From: Candidatus Dadabacteria bacterium
GTDB lineage: Bacteria; Desulfobacterota_D; UBA1144; Nemesobacterales; Nemesobacteraceae
Reading direction: 5' to 3'
DNA: 64,000 nucleotides
NCBI GenBank assembly: GCA_022827275.1
Contig: JAJDTG010000015.1
Coordinates: 83,619 to 147,618, forward strand
Shown: one piece after another, positions 34,768 to 44,671 of the stretch
How the letters are laid out: each line of letters begins with the position of its first letter
Numbering within the stretch: the stretch's first letter is position 1
Notes under the pieces: model-generated
Told to the model about the DNA's origin: nothing
The model's input: the letters and a program-made list of their open reading frames with translations, nothing else
Databases searched by the model: none
Made by a program: the position numbers and the translations under genes

Positions 34768-35046
34768 ATGTGGAAGGTGGAGTTCAGCGAAAAGGCCGCA
34801 AAGCAATTCGCCAAATTGCCTAGAAGTATTCAGCAAAACATTGTTATGGCCATAGACGAGAAACTGTTGATTGATCCTGATTTTTATCTTTCCCGGCTGT
34901 CGGGTCATATGGGAAGCGTTTATAGATTCAGAGTTGGCAACTCTAGATTGTTGTGTCTGAAACGAGATGAAGAGATATTTATCATAGCCGTCGGGCACAG
35001 AAAAGATATCTACAAGAGCATGTCGACTACAGTGACACCACAATAG
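34768..35046 (+). CDS. relE: RelE/ParE-superfamily toxin
   Basis: 92 aa: VEFSEKAAKQFAKLPRSIQQNI, then LSGHMGSVYRFRVGNSRLLCLKRDEEIFIIAVGHRKDIYK matches the RelE fold with the Arg/Lys-rich active-site strands and a terminal HRKDIY. Partner of the antitoxin 4 bp upstream. Probably a ribosome-dependent mRNA interferase; ParE-type activity cannot be excluded. Confidence 0.87.
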   Translation: MWKVEFSEKAAKQFAKLPRSIQQNIVMAIDEKLLIDPDFYLSRLSGHMGSVYRFRVGNSRLLCLKRDEEIFIIAVGHRKDIYKSMSTTVTPQ

Positions 35047-35078
35047 CTTTAACTTCTGGCACTACATGACTTGTTGCT

Positions 35079-36113
35079 CTAGAAATCCCAGAATTTCGAA
35101 TAAATCCTTCTGATTTCCGAGACTGTGTGTTCGCAGTTTGTCCGCTTGGGATCAAAACCGGTATCCGATGTCTTAAGATCGAGTATCTCCTCTATGACCG
35201 ACTTCATGATCAGTCCCATTTCCGCGATGTTGTAGCCGCCTTCGAGCAAAAAGGCGATATTTCCGCGGCAGTGTTTCTCGGCGAGCTGCATAACGAATCT
35301 TGTAAGCCTGGCGAAACCTCCTGAGGTAACCAGCATTCCTCCCATCGGGTCGACCTGGTAAGCGTCAAAGCCCGCGGAGATGAGAATGAATTCCGGGGAG
35401 TACTGCTCCACCACGGGTTCGAGTATCTCGGCGAAGATCCTGAGGTAGTCCTCGTCTCCCAGCATCGCGGGGCAGGGGACGTTAACCGTGTACCCGAGCC
35501 CGTCTTTATATCCGAGTTCCTTAAGGCTTCCGGTGCCGGGGTAAAACGGGAACTGGTGCACTGAGAAGAAAAGCACGCTGGCTGAATCATAGAAGATATG
35601 CTGGGTGCCGTTTCCATGATGCACGTCCCAGTCTATGATCAGGACCCTCTCAAGCCCGCAGTTGGCCAACAGGTGGGCTCCCGCGACCGCCACGTGATTA
35701 AACAGGCAGAACCCCATCGCCCTGTCGTGTTCGGCGTGATGTCCGGGAGGGCGGGCGAGTACGAACGCGGTATCAATTTTCCCTGAGAGAATATCGTTTA
35801 CCGAGCATATAAGCCCCCCTGAGCCGGCAAGCGCGGCGTCAAAAGAAACCTCGCACGTAGTAGTGTCGGCATCGAGCTGCGAGAACTCCTTGCCGGAGGT
35901 GCTTTTGACCATGTCGAAATAGGGCTTGCTGTGTGCGAGGGTGATCTCTTCCTCCGTAGCGGGTCTTGTGTCGGCGGGAACCGTTTTCTCCATAAGGCCC
36001 GAACTCTCAAGCACCCCCAGAATGCTGGTCAGTCTTTCCGGACACTCCGGATGTCCGGGAGGGTTCTGATGAGCCAGGAAAAGATCGTTACTTACTATCG
36101 AGAGTCTCTTCAT
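35079..36113 (-). CDS. Histone-deacetylase-family protein (acetoin/acetylpolyamine deacetylase type)
   Basis: Zinc hydrolase of the arginase/deacetylase fold. Start HPECPERLTSIL; charge-relay His pair RPPGHHAEHD (H125, H126); zinc ligands D163 and H165 in DWDVHHGNGTQ, and Asp in SAGFDAY; LLEGGYN near the end. 344 aa. Substrate unknown (acetyl-lysine protein, polyamine or other). Its start overlaps the folC 3' end by 26 nt, so it is read through from the folC operon. Confidence 0.9.
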   Translation of the reverse strand: MKRLSIVSNDLFLAHQNPPGHPECPERLTSILGVLESSGLMEKTVPADTRPATEEEITLAHSKPYFDMVKSTSGKEFSQLDADTTTCEVSFDAALAGSGGLICSVNDILSGKIDTAFVLARPPGHHAEHDRAMGFCLFNHVAVAGAHLLANCGLERVLIIDWDVHHGNGTQHIFYDSASVLFFSVHQFPFYPGTGSLKELGYKDGLGYTVNVPCPAMLGDEDYLRIFAEILEPVVEQYSPEFILISAGFDAYQVDPMGGMLVTSGGFARLTRFVMQLAEKHCRGNIAFLLEGGYNIAEMGLIMKSVIEEILDLKTSDTGFDPKRTNCEHTVSEIRRIYSKFWDF

Positions 36114-37362
36114 TTTGGATCACTTCTTTAAGATAACCTACCAGATAAAAGGAACCACATACACAGGCTGCTTCTCCGTAACCAAGAAGCTTTTCATATG
36201 CCTCCCGGGGATCCTTTACCATCTCGACCGAATCGAATTCTCCACGGGTAAGCGCCAGAATTCTTTCCGTTTCCAAGGATTTCCTGACTCCGGGAAGTTC
36301 CGTTATGATCAGTTTTCCCGAGACGCGGGAGAGCGTTTCGGTGAACCCTGCGATGTCTTTGTTATCAAGCATTGTTAAGAGGAAATTGAATTTTTTCCCG
36401 GGATGATAAAACTCAAGCGACTTAACGAGGTTCTCTCCCGCGGCTAGGTTGTGCGCGCCGTCGATTATAACGGGAGTCCCCCTGTCCAAGTATTCCATTC
36501 GTCCTCCCAGGCCGACTTCCGAAAGAGCCTCCTTTATTTTTCCCGGATCCGTTTTGTAGCGGGTATGCATTGTCAGCAGCTCGGCCGCCGCTATGGATAT
36601 AACGGCGTTTTCCACCTGGTGCGTGCCCGCCAGAGAAACTCTGAGTCCCGGAATATTCCACCTGGGTCCAATGTAGTCGAAGCTCAGATCCTCTTTTTCC
36701 CTGTAAGTGAACTCTGCTCCGATTCTGTGGCATACTGAGGAGTTCTCCCGGACCCTGCGCTCGATTACCGACAGGGCCTCGCCCGTGCATCCTGTCACCA
36801 CGCGGGCGTTTTTCTTGATTATTCCGGCTTTTTCCCCGGCAATCTCACCCAAGGTATTTCCCAGGTATTCGGTGTGGTCAAAGGACACGTTCGTTATAAC
36901 GCCTGCAAGGTGGTCGCATACGTTTGTCGAGTCCCATCTCCCGCCCATCCCCACTTCAAGCACGCCTACGTCTATTGACTTGCCGTTGAAGTGAAGGAAT
37001 GCGGCTGCGGTGAGCGTTTCGAAATAACTGAGCTCCACGCCAATCCTGGCGCAGGCGGCAAAGACCGTGCCCAGGGTCTCTTCAAGCTGATCCCCGGTTA
37101 TCTCCTCTCCGCCTACCTTTATTCTCTCCGTGACGTCGATCAGGTGAGGGGAGGTAAAGAGACCTGTGCGATAGCCGTTTGCCTCGAATATTGACGCGAT
37201 GCAGGTCGCCACGGACCCCTTGCCGTTAGTTCCGGCAACGGCGACGTAATCCTTTTCCCTGTGAGGAGAGCCCAGTTCTTCAAGAACCGCGGTGATTCTG
37301 CCGAGCCCCGGTTTTACGCTGTCCACTCCCTTCAGGCGGAGTCTGTCGAGATTCTGAAACAT
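36088..37362 (-). CDS. folC: Folylpolyglutamate synthase / dihydrofolate synthase
   Basis: Adds glutamate to dihydropteroate or folates. 424 aa with the Mur-ligase P-loop VAGTNGKGSVATCIASI, FTSPHLIDVTERI, EVGMGGRWDSTN, THQVENA and the C-terminal domain with GAHN(L). It lies downstream of acpS (101 bp) in the same direction. Together with folP upstream it gives two folate genes in one cluster. Confidence 0.94.
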   Translation of the reverse strand: MFQNLDRLRLKGVDSVKPGLGRITAVLEELGSPHREKDYVAVAGTNGKGSVATCIASIFEANGYRTGLFTSPHLIDVTERIKVGGEEITGDQLEETLGTVFAACARIGVELSYFETLTAAAFLHFNGKSIDVGVLEVGMGGRWDSTNVCDHLAGVITNVSFDHTEYLGNTLGEIAGEKAGIIKKNARVVTGCTGEALSVIERRVRENSSVCHRIGAEFTYREKEDLSFDYIGPRWNIPGLRVSLAGTHQVENAVISIAAAELLTMHTRYKTDPGKIKEALSEVGLGGRMEYLDRGTPVIIDGAHNLAAGENLVKSLEFYHPGKKFNFLLTMLDNKDIAGFTETLSRVSGKLIITELPGVRKSLETERILALTRGEFDSVEMVKDPREAYEKLLGYGEAACVCGSFYLVGYLKEVIQNEETLDSK

Positions 37363-37463
37363 TTTGGGCCTACAGGGTTAAAGATAGCACATGCCGGCTT
37401 GAAATCCTGTTCACGTTGCAGGAGCGTTTTTTCGAGGCGGGACGGAGATCCGGGCTGAAGCAG

Positions 37464-37841
37464 TCAGTCCTCAAGTATAACTACGGCGACTGAGTATTCG
37501 CCGTCGTGTGATATGGTGGTATGAATCCGGGTCAGGCCCCTTTGTTCGGCTATTTCCTTCGTGCTTCCCCGAAGGTCTATGAAGGGTTTTCCAAGCTCGT
37601 TGCGCTTGACCGCTATGTTGTGAAACTTTATTCCCCGTCTGAACCCGGTCCCAAGCGCCTTGACAAAGGCCTCCTTGACCGCGTAGTTGGCCGCGTAGGT
37701 TATGTTCCTGTTCTTGCCGTTACCGTTTTGCGCGAGTTCGTCATCGGTGAAGACTTTTCGAAGGAACTTCTCCCCCCATCTCTCGATAAGGCTCTCTATG
37801 CGACTGTTGCGAACCATATCGATGCCTATGCCTGAAACCAT
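37464..37841 (-). CDS. acpS: Holo-[acyl-carrier-protein] synthase
   Basis: Transfers 4'-phosphopantetheine to ACP. 125 aa: GIGIDMV (metal Asp8), FTDDEL, and NYAVKEAFVKALGTGFRRGI with the metal Glu. HTTISHDGEYSVAVVIL closes the fold. 34 bp after pdxJ. Confidence 0.95.
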   Translation of the reverse strand: MVSGIGIDMVRNSRIESLIERWGEKFLRKVFTDDELAQNGNGKNRNITYAANYAVKEAFVKALGTGFRRGIKFHNIAVKRNELGKPFIDLRGSTKEIAEQRGLTRIHTTISHDGEYSVAVVILED

Positions 37842-37875
37842 ATCTTTTTGCCTTATGCCTTGCTGTAGAACAATA

Positions 37876-38589
37876 CTATAGCAGGTTGATCATGTCTCTT
37901 ACGGCTTTCTCCATCCCGGAGAGAACCGCCCGTGAAACTATGCTGTGGCCGATGTTGAGTTCCTCAATCCCGTCTATCTGTGAAACCGCGGTCACGTTGA
38001 CGTAGTTTAGCCCGTGACCGGCGGATACCCTGAGTCGCTGGGAGAGGGCGTCTTCCGTTGATTTTCTGATCTTTTGAAGTTCCATCATCATCCCGGTCTC
38101 GTCGCGGGCGTTTGCGTAACTTCCGGTGTGGATTTCAACCATGTGAGCGCCGGCCTGCGCGGAAGCGCTTATCTGGTCGGGATCGGGGTCTATGAAGATG
38201 CTTACGAACAGTCCGGAACTCTTAAGCTTCTCAACCCCCGCGGCAATTCTCTCCGTATCCCCGCGCACGTCAAGCCCTCCTTCGGTAGTTATCTCCTGCC
38301 TTTTCTCAGGAACAAGGGTCACGACGTCAGGAAGCGTCCCGCACGCAATCTCGATCATCTCGTCCGTTACGGCCATTTCCATGTTGAGCTTCGTCCGCAC
38401 CGTCTGTTTCAGCAGAAGAAGGTCCCTTTCCTGAATGTGCCGGCGGTCTTCGCGAAGATGGACCACTATTCCGCTCGCTCCGGCGAGCTCGGCCACCGCG
38501 GCGGCAGCCACGGGATCGGGCTCATCCCCCCTCCTTGCCTGTCTCAGGGTTGCCACGTGGTCAACGTTTACGTTCAGTCTGGTTTTCAT
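37876..38589 (-). CDS. pdxJ: Pyridoxine 5'-phosphate synthase
   Basis: Last ring-forming step of deoxyxylulose-dependent PLP synthesis. 237 aa TIM barrel: [69 protein letters not shown] and GHGLNYVN. Directly abuts glmM (no gap). Confidence 0.96.
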   Translation of the reverse strand: MKTRLNVNVDHVATLRQARRGDEPDPVAAAAVAELAGASGIVVHLREDRRHIQERDLLLLKQTVRTKLNMEMAVTDEMIEIACGTLPDVVTLVPEKRQEITTEGGLDVRGDTERIAAGVEKLKSSGLFVSIFIDPDPDQISASAQAGAHMVEIHTGSYANARDETGMMMELQKIRKSTEDALSQRLRVSAGHGLNYVNVTAVSQIDGIEELNIGHSIVSRAVLSGMEKAVRDMINLL

Positions 38590-39972
38590 CTACAGGTTTC
38601 CTGTTCCTATGTTCTCGCTTATTACGGAAGATACGCGGGAAGCGATTCCGTTTATCAGGGTTTCATCCTCTCCCTCCACCATTACCCGTGCCAGCAGTTC
38701 GGTTCCGGAATATCTGAGGTTTATTCTTCCTTTGCCCCCGAGGATTTCTTCAGATTCCCTGACTATCTCGGCAAGTCCCGGGATCTGCTCAAACGGTTTT
38801 TTCTCTTTGATCTCGAAACTGTTAAGAACCTGCGGAAACATGTCTATTATCCCGGCAAGCTCAGAAAGCGGTTTCCCCTTTCTTTTCATTATGCCCAGAA
38901 TCTGAAGCGAGGCCAGCAGGCCGTCCCCCGTGGTCGAGTGGTCAAGAAACAGCAGGTGGCCCGATTTTTCGCCTCCGAGGTTAGCGCCCAGTTTTCTCAT
39001 CGCTTCTACGACGTACCTGTCTCCCACGCGGGTTCTCTCGAGTTTCAGCCCTTTTGCGTTAAGGTAGTTCTCAAGGGCCATGTTGCTCATCTGGGTAGAT
39101 ACCACGGTGTCCGTTGCCAGGGTGCCGGTCTCAAGCATTTCGGATGAGCAGATAGCAAGCACGTGGTCGCCGTCGACCTCATTTCCGTTCTCATCGCAGA
39201 AGACCACCCTGTCCGCGTCTCCGTCAAGCGCTATTCCTATGTCGGAGCGGCTTCGCACTACTTCTTCGCATAGTATCTCGGGCCGCAGGCTTCCGCAGTC
39301 AACGTTTATGTTCGTTCCGTTGGGATCAGTGCCGATCGTGATTACCTCGGCTCCGAGCTCCTCAAAAATTATGGGTGCGACCTTGTACGCGGCTCCGTTG
39401 GCGCAGTCAACCACGATCTTAACCCCGTCGAGCGTGAGATCGTCGGGGAAAGTGTTTTTGAGAAACACTATGTAGCGTCCGACCGCGTCCTCGATTCTTT
39501 TCGCCTTTCCCGTCAGGGGAGGGGGGCTTAACTGCTTTTCTCCGAGAACCATGTTCTCTATCTCTATCTCCGTTGCGTCCGGAAGCTTGAAGCCCGTGGA
39601 ATCGAATATCTTTATTCCGTTATCGGTGTAGGGATTGTGTGACGCGGAGATGACAACTCCGGCCGTGGCTCTCATGTTTGAAGTGAGAAAAGCTATCGCC
39701 GGAGTCGGCAGGGGACCCACGAGCAGTACGTCGGCTCCCATGGACGTTATGCCCGAGGCTATTGCCTGTTCGAAGACGTAGCCTGAAAGGCGGGTGTCTT
39801 TGCCGACGAGTATCTTCACGTGGCCGCCCGTCTTTTCGGACAGATATTTTGTGAGCGCTTTCCCGAGGGCAAGCGATATCTCGGGGGTCATCGGGTAGGT
39901 GTTGGTAACCCCCCTTATTCCGTCGGTTCCAAAAATTTTTCTTTCGGGAAATTCAGATGCGGAGTTCTTCAT
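38590..39972 (-). CDS. glmM: Phosphoglucosamine mutase
   Basis: Converts GlcN-6-P to GlcN-1-P for peptidoglycan and LPS. 460 aa: FGTDGIRG, catalytic phospho-Ser111 in ISASHNPYTDNGIK, metal loop ALDGDADR, GGEKSGHLLF and C-terminal RYSGTELLARVMVEG phosphate-binding loop. Lies between ybbR and pdxJ, 3 bp after ybbR. Linkage with cdaA and ybbR is a common conserved arrangement. Confidence 0.96.
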   Translation of the reverse strand: MKNSASEFPERKIFGTDGIRGVTNTYPMTPEISLALGKALTKYLSEKTGGHVKILVGKDTRLSGYVFEQAIASGITSMGADVLLVGPLPTPAIAFLTSNMRATAGVVISASHNPYTDNGIKIFDSTGFKLPDATEIEIENMVLGEKQLSPPPLTGKAKRIEDAVGRYIVFLKNTFPDDLTLDGVKIVVDCANGAAYKVAPIIFEELGAEVITIGTDPNGTNINVDCGSLRPEILCEEVVRSRSDIGIALDGDADRVVFCDENGNEVDGDHVLAICSSEMLETGTLATDTVVSTQMSNMALENYLNAKGLKLERTRVGDRYVVEAMRKLGANLGGEKSGHLLFLDHSTTGDGLLASLQILGIMKRKGKPLSELAGIIDMFPQVLNSFEIKEKKPFEQIPGLAEIVRESEEILGGKGRINLRYSGTELLARVMVEGEDETLINGIASRVSSVISENIGTGNL

Positions 39973-39975
39973 GAT

Positions 39976-40932
39976 TTACGTCTCGGGAGATTCTTCCGGG
40001 GCGGGCGGCTTGACTCTAACCCTGACACTTCTCGGAGATATGCTCGTGAGTTTAAGGAGGTTTGAACTTGGATATTGAACCTTGACGTTGAGTCTTTTCT
40101 GCGTGCTCCCGCCCATCTCCGCCCCGTCTATGAAAACTTTGACGTCGTCGCTTGTAAGGTCGTTGATGGTTTTGTAGGGGCCGTTGAAAACCAGTGTGGC
40201 CTTAAGACTGGAAGTAGTGCTGTATTCAAGTTCTCCGAAATTCCGGGGGACTATGTCGACGTCCCGAAACTCCTTGGTCAGTATTATCTCTTTTATGTAA
40301 ACCGTCACGTTCACGTGATCGCCTTCGAGGACTTCCATGTACTGGGAGGGCAGCTGCAGCTGCGCCGGCGCCGTGAACTCGGCTTTCTCGCCTTCAAGCT
40401 TTATTTTCGCCGTTTCTATGGTTTCCAGCTTGCCGAGCTGCGAAGCGGGCCCTTTTACCTTTACGAATCGCGGGACGACCTTTACTTTCTTCGATATCTC
40501 GTAGCCGGAGTCCAGTTCTCCGAGAACGGGTTTCACCTTGAATCTTTTCGTCACAAGCCTGTCTATGTTAAGCGAGAGTTTTGAGGGCCTCGTAGCGACT
40601 ATATCGATTCCTCTGGGAACTACCTGCGATGCCGCGCGCTTCAGGTCTATTTTAAGGACGCCCTGTTCCGTTTTCTGCAGGTCAATGGGAATTGACTTGT
40701 TCGAGAAGGCAAATGAAGAGAGCAGGTTTCTCGACCCCCTGAGAGAGAGGTCAACGTTCTCGGGGGCATTGTTCACGATAATAAGCTCTTCAGGCAGGCC
40801 GCTTAGGTGAAGCGGAAGCCTGACGTCCCTTTCCACGTCAAGTTCGAAATTCGTAAATGCCCAGAGAACTACGGCCAGCGCAAGCGCGATTGTCTTTTTT
40901 GCAAGACCTTGAAAGAAAGGTTTTTTCTCCAT
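39976..40932 (-). CDS. ybbR: YbbR-domain protein (CdaR-like regulator of c-di-AMP synthesis)
   Basis: 318 aa with a single N-terminal membrane anchor (KKTIALALAVVLWAFTNFEL) and three or so extracytoplasmic YbbR repeats (each with a P-x-x-V-x-V/L-x-G pattern: VRLPLHLSGLPEELIIV, VKVVPRFVKVKGPASQL, DIVPRNFGELEYSTTSSL...). Known homologues modulate the CdaA cyclase. Its ATG overlaps the cdaA stop by 1 nt (TGATG). C-terminus Pro/Glu-rich. Confidence 0.88.
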   Translation of the reverse strand: MEKKPFFQGLAKKTIALALAVVLWAFTNFELDVERDVRLPLHLSGLPEELIIVNNAPENVDLSLRGSRNLLSSFAFSNKSIPIDLQKTEQGVLKIDLKRAASQVVPRGIDIVATRPSKLSLNIDRLVTKRFKVKPVLGELDSGYEISKKVKVVPRFVKVKGPASQLGKLETIETAKIKLEGEKAEFTAPAQLQLPSQYMEVLEGDHVNVTVYIKEIILTKEFRDVDIVPRNFGELEYSTTSSLKATLVFNGPYKTINDLTSDDVKVFIDGAEMGGSTQKRLNVKVQYPSSNLLKLTSISPRSVRVRVKPPAPEESPET

Positions 40933-41729
40933 CAGGCTTTTCCCGTCTGGCCTACTTTTATGCTGCTCAGGCTCTCAGTGCTAAGTTCGGAAACCAGGCT
41001 CGGCTTTAGCAGCCTGTCGTTGGCGATTCTTTTAAGTTCTCCGTCTGCCGCCAGCGAGATTTTTCCCGTTTCCTCGGACACGATTACCACGACAGCGTCA
41101 GTTTCCCTGGAGAGCTCTATTGCGGCCCTGTGCCTTGTTCCAAGTTCTGTTCCAAGTTCAAGGTCCGTACTGATCGGAAAAAAACACCCGGCTGAAACAA
41201 TAACGTCGTCTTTGACTATCACCCCTCCGTCGTGAAGAGGGGATGCGGGGTTGAAAATGGTTATGAGCATCTCGCTTGATAAACTGGCGTTAATAGGTCT
41301 TCCGGGGAACACTCTGAGGCTCTCCTGCCTTTCAATGGCTATAAGAGCTCCGGTTTTCCTTGAAGAGAGAAAAGAGCAGGCATCCGCCAGCTCTTCTATC
41401 ATTGCTTCGTTTGCCGCATGTTTCACGAAACTGAAGAGAAGAGGTTTCTTCCCTATGTTCGCAAGTCCCCTTCTTATATCATCCTGGAAGAGAATTATTA
41501 TTATGAGGATAGCGAAACCGAGAAAGTGGGTAAGCACCCAGTTAAGCGTGAAAAACCCCCATTTTCTCGAGGCGAAGTAAAGAACAGCCATCGCCACCAG
41601 TCCGACCAGTATCTGCGAGCTTCTGGTCCCCTCTATGGCCTTCAGTACGTAGAAGAATATTATGGCGACGATCAGGATATCCAGACTGTCAGAAAAGAAT
41701 CGAAAGTTCTGTATGGTAGAGTCTGTCAT
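40932..41729 (-). CDS. cdaA: Diadenylate cyclase CdaA
   Basis: Makes c-di-AMP from two ATP. Three N-terminal membrane helices (residues ~15-80) and a DisA_N domain with LHDGGVIV (167-169; DGG in place of the commoner DGA) and GTRHR (RHR at 199-201), then VSEETGKISLAADG. 265 aa. Second-messenger synthesis coupled in the operon to its regulator YbbR and to the cell-wall enzyme GlmM. Confidence 0.93.
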   Translation of the reverse strand: MTDSTIQNFRFFSDSLDILIVAIIFFYVLKAIEGTRSSQILVGLVAMAVLYFASRKWGFFTLNWVLTHFLGFAILIIIILFQDDIRRGLANIGKKPLLFSFVKHAANEAMIEELADACSFLSSRKTGALIAIERQESLRVFPGRPINASLSSEMLITIFNPASPLHDGGVIVKDDVIVSAGCFFPISTDLELGTELGTRHRAAIELSRETDAVVVIVSEETGKISLAADGELKRIANDRLLKPSLVSELSTESLSSIKVGQTGKA

Positions 41730-41732
41730 CTC

Positions 41733-42620
41733 CTAGTTGACCCCGTATATGCTTTTTACCGTCCGAATTGCCTGCACTGTTTCAAGTACATCATGAACTC
41801 TTACGATAGAAATGCCCTTGAGCATTGATATTATTACTGAACAGACGGATCCTATCAATCTTTGCTCAGCGAGCGGGCTCCCCAGGATTTCCCCTATAAA
41901 GGATTTTCGCGAGGTTCCGAGGCAGACCGGGAACCCGAGCTCGCAGAATTCCTCGAGCCTTCTTATGATCTCGAGGTTCTGCGGGGTGGTTTTTCCGAAT
42001 CCGATGCCCGGGTCAATTATTATATGGTCCCGCGGAATTCCCGCCGACATGGCCGTCTGGGCTGAATTCAGAAGAAAGTCCGCTATGTCGGGAACAAGCG
42101 AACTGTATTGGGTTTTTTCCTGCATGTCCGACGGTCGCGAACTCGTGTGGGTGAGTACGATTGCGGCTCCTTTTTCCGATACTCTCTGCGCTACCTGCGG
42201 TTCGAAACTCAGTCCGCTTATATCGTTTACCATCGAAGCGCCGCGCTTTAGCGCCTCTTCGGCAACGGCTGCTTTTGTGGTGTCGACGGATATCACGGTG
42301 TCGAATTCCACCGAAGCCGCCTCTATTACCGGTATAACCCGGTCAAGCTCCTCTTCTGTGCTTACGCCGAGAGAGCCCGGCCTTGTGGATTCTCCCCCTA
42401 TATCAATAATATCGGCCCCGTCTTCAATTAAGGAGGCGATTCTCCCGAGAGCCTTTTGGGGATCGTTGTACTCTCCGCCGTCATAAAAGGAGTCCGGCGT
42501 CATGTTCACGATTCCCATGACAAGGGGCTTTTCGCTCAGATCCAGTCTTTTTGAACCGAGTTTTATCAAATGATGTTCTGGTGCGTTCTGATTTGCTTTA
42601 TGGACTGAAGGCTTTAGCAA
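41733..42620 (-). CDS. folP: Dihydropteroate synthase
   Basis: Condenses pABA with the pterin pyrophosphate. 295 aa: VMGIVNMTPDSFYDGG, DIGGESTRPG, ISVDTTKAAVAEEALKRGASMVNDISGL, DPGIGFGKT, LGTSRKSFIG and RVHDV. The sulfonamide-relevant loops look intact. Start TTG 42620 has GGGAG at ~10 nt; no ATG lies upstream of the core. 69 bp after ftsH and 3 bp before cdaA. Confidence 0.94.
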   Translation of the reverse strand: MLKPSVHKANQNAPEHHLIKLGSKRLDLSEKPLVMGIVNMTPDSFYDGGEYNDPQKALGRIASLIEDGADIIDIGGESTRPGSLGVSTEEELDRVIPVIEAASVEFDTVISVDTTKAAVAEEALKRGASMVNDISGLSFEPQVAQRVSEKGAAIVLTHTSSRPSDMQEKTQYSSLVPDIADFLLNSAQTAMSAGIPRDHIIIDPGIGFGKTTPQNLEIIRRLEEFCELGFPVCLGTSRKSFIGEILGSPLAEQRLIGSVCSVIISMLKGISIVRVHDVLETVQAIRTVKSIYGVN

Positions 42621-42689
42621 GCGGCTCTTACTCCCGGTTCTGCAAAGACAGCCGAAAAACAGCGGCGGGGCAGGGGAAAGCCATAGGGA

Positions 42690-44540
42690 TCAGACCCTGC
42701 TGGTTATATCAAACGGCTTTTTCACTTCCGGCTTGAACTCTTGTTTCTTTGACACCAGTTCGTCAAGTTCCGCCGAGTCTACGACTTCTTTTTCAAGAAG
42801 CAGGGAAGAGAGATCATGCAGAAGATCCAGATTGTCTCCGAGGAGCTTCATTACCTCGTCATAGCTTTCGTTCACGATCCTTTTCGTCTCCTGATCGATC
42901 TGCACCGCGGTGTCTTCGCTGTAATCGCTTTTTCTCGATATTTCCCTGCCAAGGAATGGCTGCTGTTCCCCTTTGCCGAAAGTTACCGGCCCCACAATTT
43001 CACTCATTCCCCATTCGCATACCATTTTTCTGGCTATGTCGGTAACCCTCTCAAGATCGTTTGCCGCGCCGCTGGTCCTTTCGGAGAACACAATCTCTTC
43101 GGCGGCCCTGCCTCCCAGAAGCACCTTTATGGTGGAAATCAGGTAGCTCCTGGAAAGGGTGTACTTGTCTTCAAGGGGAAGCTGCTGGGTAACCCCGAGA
43201 GCCATTCCCCTCGGTATGATAGTCACCTTGTGTATTGGATCGGCCTCGGGAGTCAGTTTCGCCACGAGCGCGTGTCCGGCTTCGTGATAAGCGGTGATCT
43301 TCTTCTCTTTTTCGCTTATCAGCATGCTTTTTCTCTCGACTCCCATCGTGACCTTGTCCTTTGCGTATTCAAAGTCCTCTATGGATATCTGCTCCTTGTC
43401 GTTGCGGGCCGCGTGAAGTACGGATTCATTAACGAGGTTTTCAAGGTCGGCTCCGGAGAACCCCGGGGTGGACCTGGCGATTACCGAGAGATCAACGTCG
43501 TCAGCCATCGGAGTGTCTTTTGAATGAACGACCAGTATGGCTTCTCTTCCCCTGACATCCGGCCTGGGGACTACAACCTGGCGGTCAAACCTCCCGGGCC
43601 TGAGAAGCGCGGGGTCAAGCACGTCCGGGCGGTTCGTCGCGGCCATGACTATAATGCCTTCGTTTCCTTCAAAGCCGTCCATCTCGACCAGAAGCTGGTT
43701 AAGGGTCTGCTCCCTTTCGTCGTGGCCCCCTCCGAGTCCCGCTCCCCTGTGTCTTCCCACGGCGTCGAGTTCGTCAACGAATATTATGCAGGGAGCGTTT
43801 TTCTTGGCCTGTATGAACAGGTCTCTTACCCTTGAAGCTCCGACTCCGACGAACATCTCCACGAAGTCGCTCCCGCTTATGATGAAAAACGGCACTCCCG
43901 CTTCTCCGGCTATGGCTTTTGCGAGAAGGGTTTTTCCCGTTCCCGGGGGACCGACCAGCAAAACTCCCCTGGGTATTCTTCCCCCGAGGCGCGTGAACTT
44001 CTCAGGACTTTTCAGGAACTCCACTATTTCGCTTACTTCCTCTTTCGCCTCCTCAACTCCGGCTACGTCCTTGAAGGTGATTTTGTTCTGGTCTTCGCCG
44101 AGCATCCTGGCGCGGTTTTTTCCGAAGCTCATGGCCTTCGTGCCCCCGGCCTGCACCTGTCTCATGAAAAAGACCATTAGTGCGACCAGTATGAAAAGGG
44201 GACCCCAGTTTATCAGTATCTGGGTAAGGGAACTCTGTTTGCGATGGGAAAAGCTGAACTCCACGCCGTTTTCCTCGAGCTTTGCGATAAGGAGTTCTCC
44301 CGCGGGACCGGTGGTTGTGAATCCGCGGTCTTCTGGGTCGGCGTTTTTAAGTTCTCCCCTTATTATGTTCTCGCCGAATTCCACCCTTGCCAGCCTGTCA
44401 TGGTCCAGGTGTTCCAGGAACTTGCTGTAGGATATCTCCGAGTAGACGTTCGCCGAGGTGTTCATGAACTGGTACACGGCGAACACTCCGACGAATATGG
44501 CCACCCAGAGCACAAGGTTTCTAAAAATATTTGCTGACAT
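42690..44540 (-). CDS. ftsH: ATP-dependent zinc metalloprotease FtsH
   Basis: Membrane-bound AAA+ protease controlling quality and turnover of membrane and short-lived proteins. 616 aa: TM1 ~8-26, periplasmic domain, TM2 ~110-126, Walker A GPPGTGKT (197-204), Walker [10 protein letters not shown] (252-260), [23 protein letters not shown], and the zinc site HEAGH (419-423). Leads the minus-strand run to folC. A candidate promoter is at 44596-44624. Confidence 0.97.
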   Translation of the reverse strand: MSANIFRNLVLWVAIFVGVFAVYQFMNTSANVYSEISYSKFLEHLDHDRLARVEFGENIIRGELKNADPEDRGFTTTGPAGELLIAKLEENGVEFSFSHRKQSSLTQILINWGPLFILVALMVFFMRQVQAGGTKAMSFGKNRARMLGEDQNKITFKDVAGVEEAKEEVSEIVEFLKSPEKFTRLGGRIPRGVLLVGPPGTGKTLLAKAIAGEAGVPFFIISGSDFVEMFVGVGASRVRDLFIQAKKNAPCIIFVDELDAVGRHRGAGLGGGHDEREQTLNQLLVEMDGFEGNEGIIVMAATNRPDVLDPALLRPGRFDRQVVVPRPDVRGREAILVVHSKDTPMADDVDLSVIARSTPGFSGADLENLVNESVLHAARNDKEQISIEDFEYAKDKVTMGVERKSMLISEKEKKITAYHEAGHALVAKLTPEADPIHKVTIIPRGMALGVTQQLPLEDKYTLSRSYLISTIKVLLGGRAAEEIVFSERTSGAANDLERVTDIARKMVCEWGMSEIVGPVTFGKGEQQPFLGREISRKSDYSEDTAVQIDQETKRIVNESYDEVMKLLGDNLDLLHDLSSLLLEKEVVDSAELDELVSKKQEFKPEVKKPFDITSRV

Positions 44541-44595
44541 GCGTTATTCCTTTGTTTTTACGCAACTCTCACGCAGATAAACATATCCAAAAAAT

Positions 44596-44624
44596 AAAAT
44601 AACACAGTTAAAATGTCATTTCAA
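44596..44624 (-). promoter_or_regulatory. Candidate promoter for ftsH
   Basis: On the minus strand TTGAAA (44624-44619) and TATTTT (44601-44596), 17-bp spacer; ~56 bp from the start. It is sigma-70-like. A heat-shock type CCCCATnT -10 box is not seen. Confidence 0.5.
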
Positions 44625-44671
44625 ACGGGTGGAGATCTTATGTGCTTTGTCCATGAAAAGTCTTGACTCGT

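Noticed and set aside
38074..39147. 357-codon plus-strand ORF antisense to pdxJ/glmM
   Set aside because: It lies wholly opposite two clear enzymes and its product has shadow-like composition (Phe/His/Arg rich, no domain).
43537..44430. 297-codon plus-strand ORF antisense to ftsH
   Set aside because: Shadow of the ftsH reading frame; Ser/Pro/Thr-rich product without motifs.
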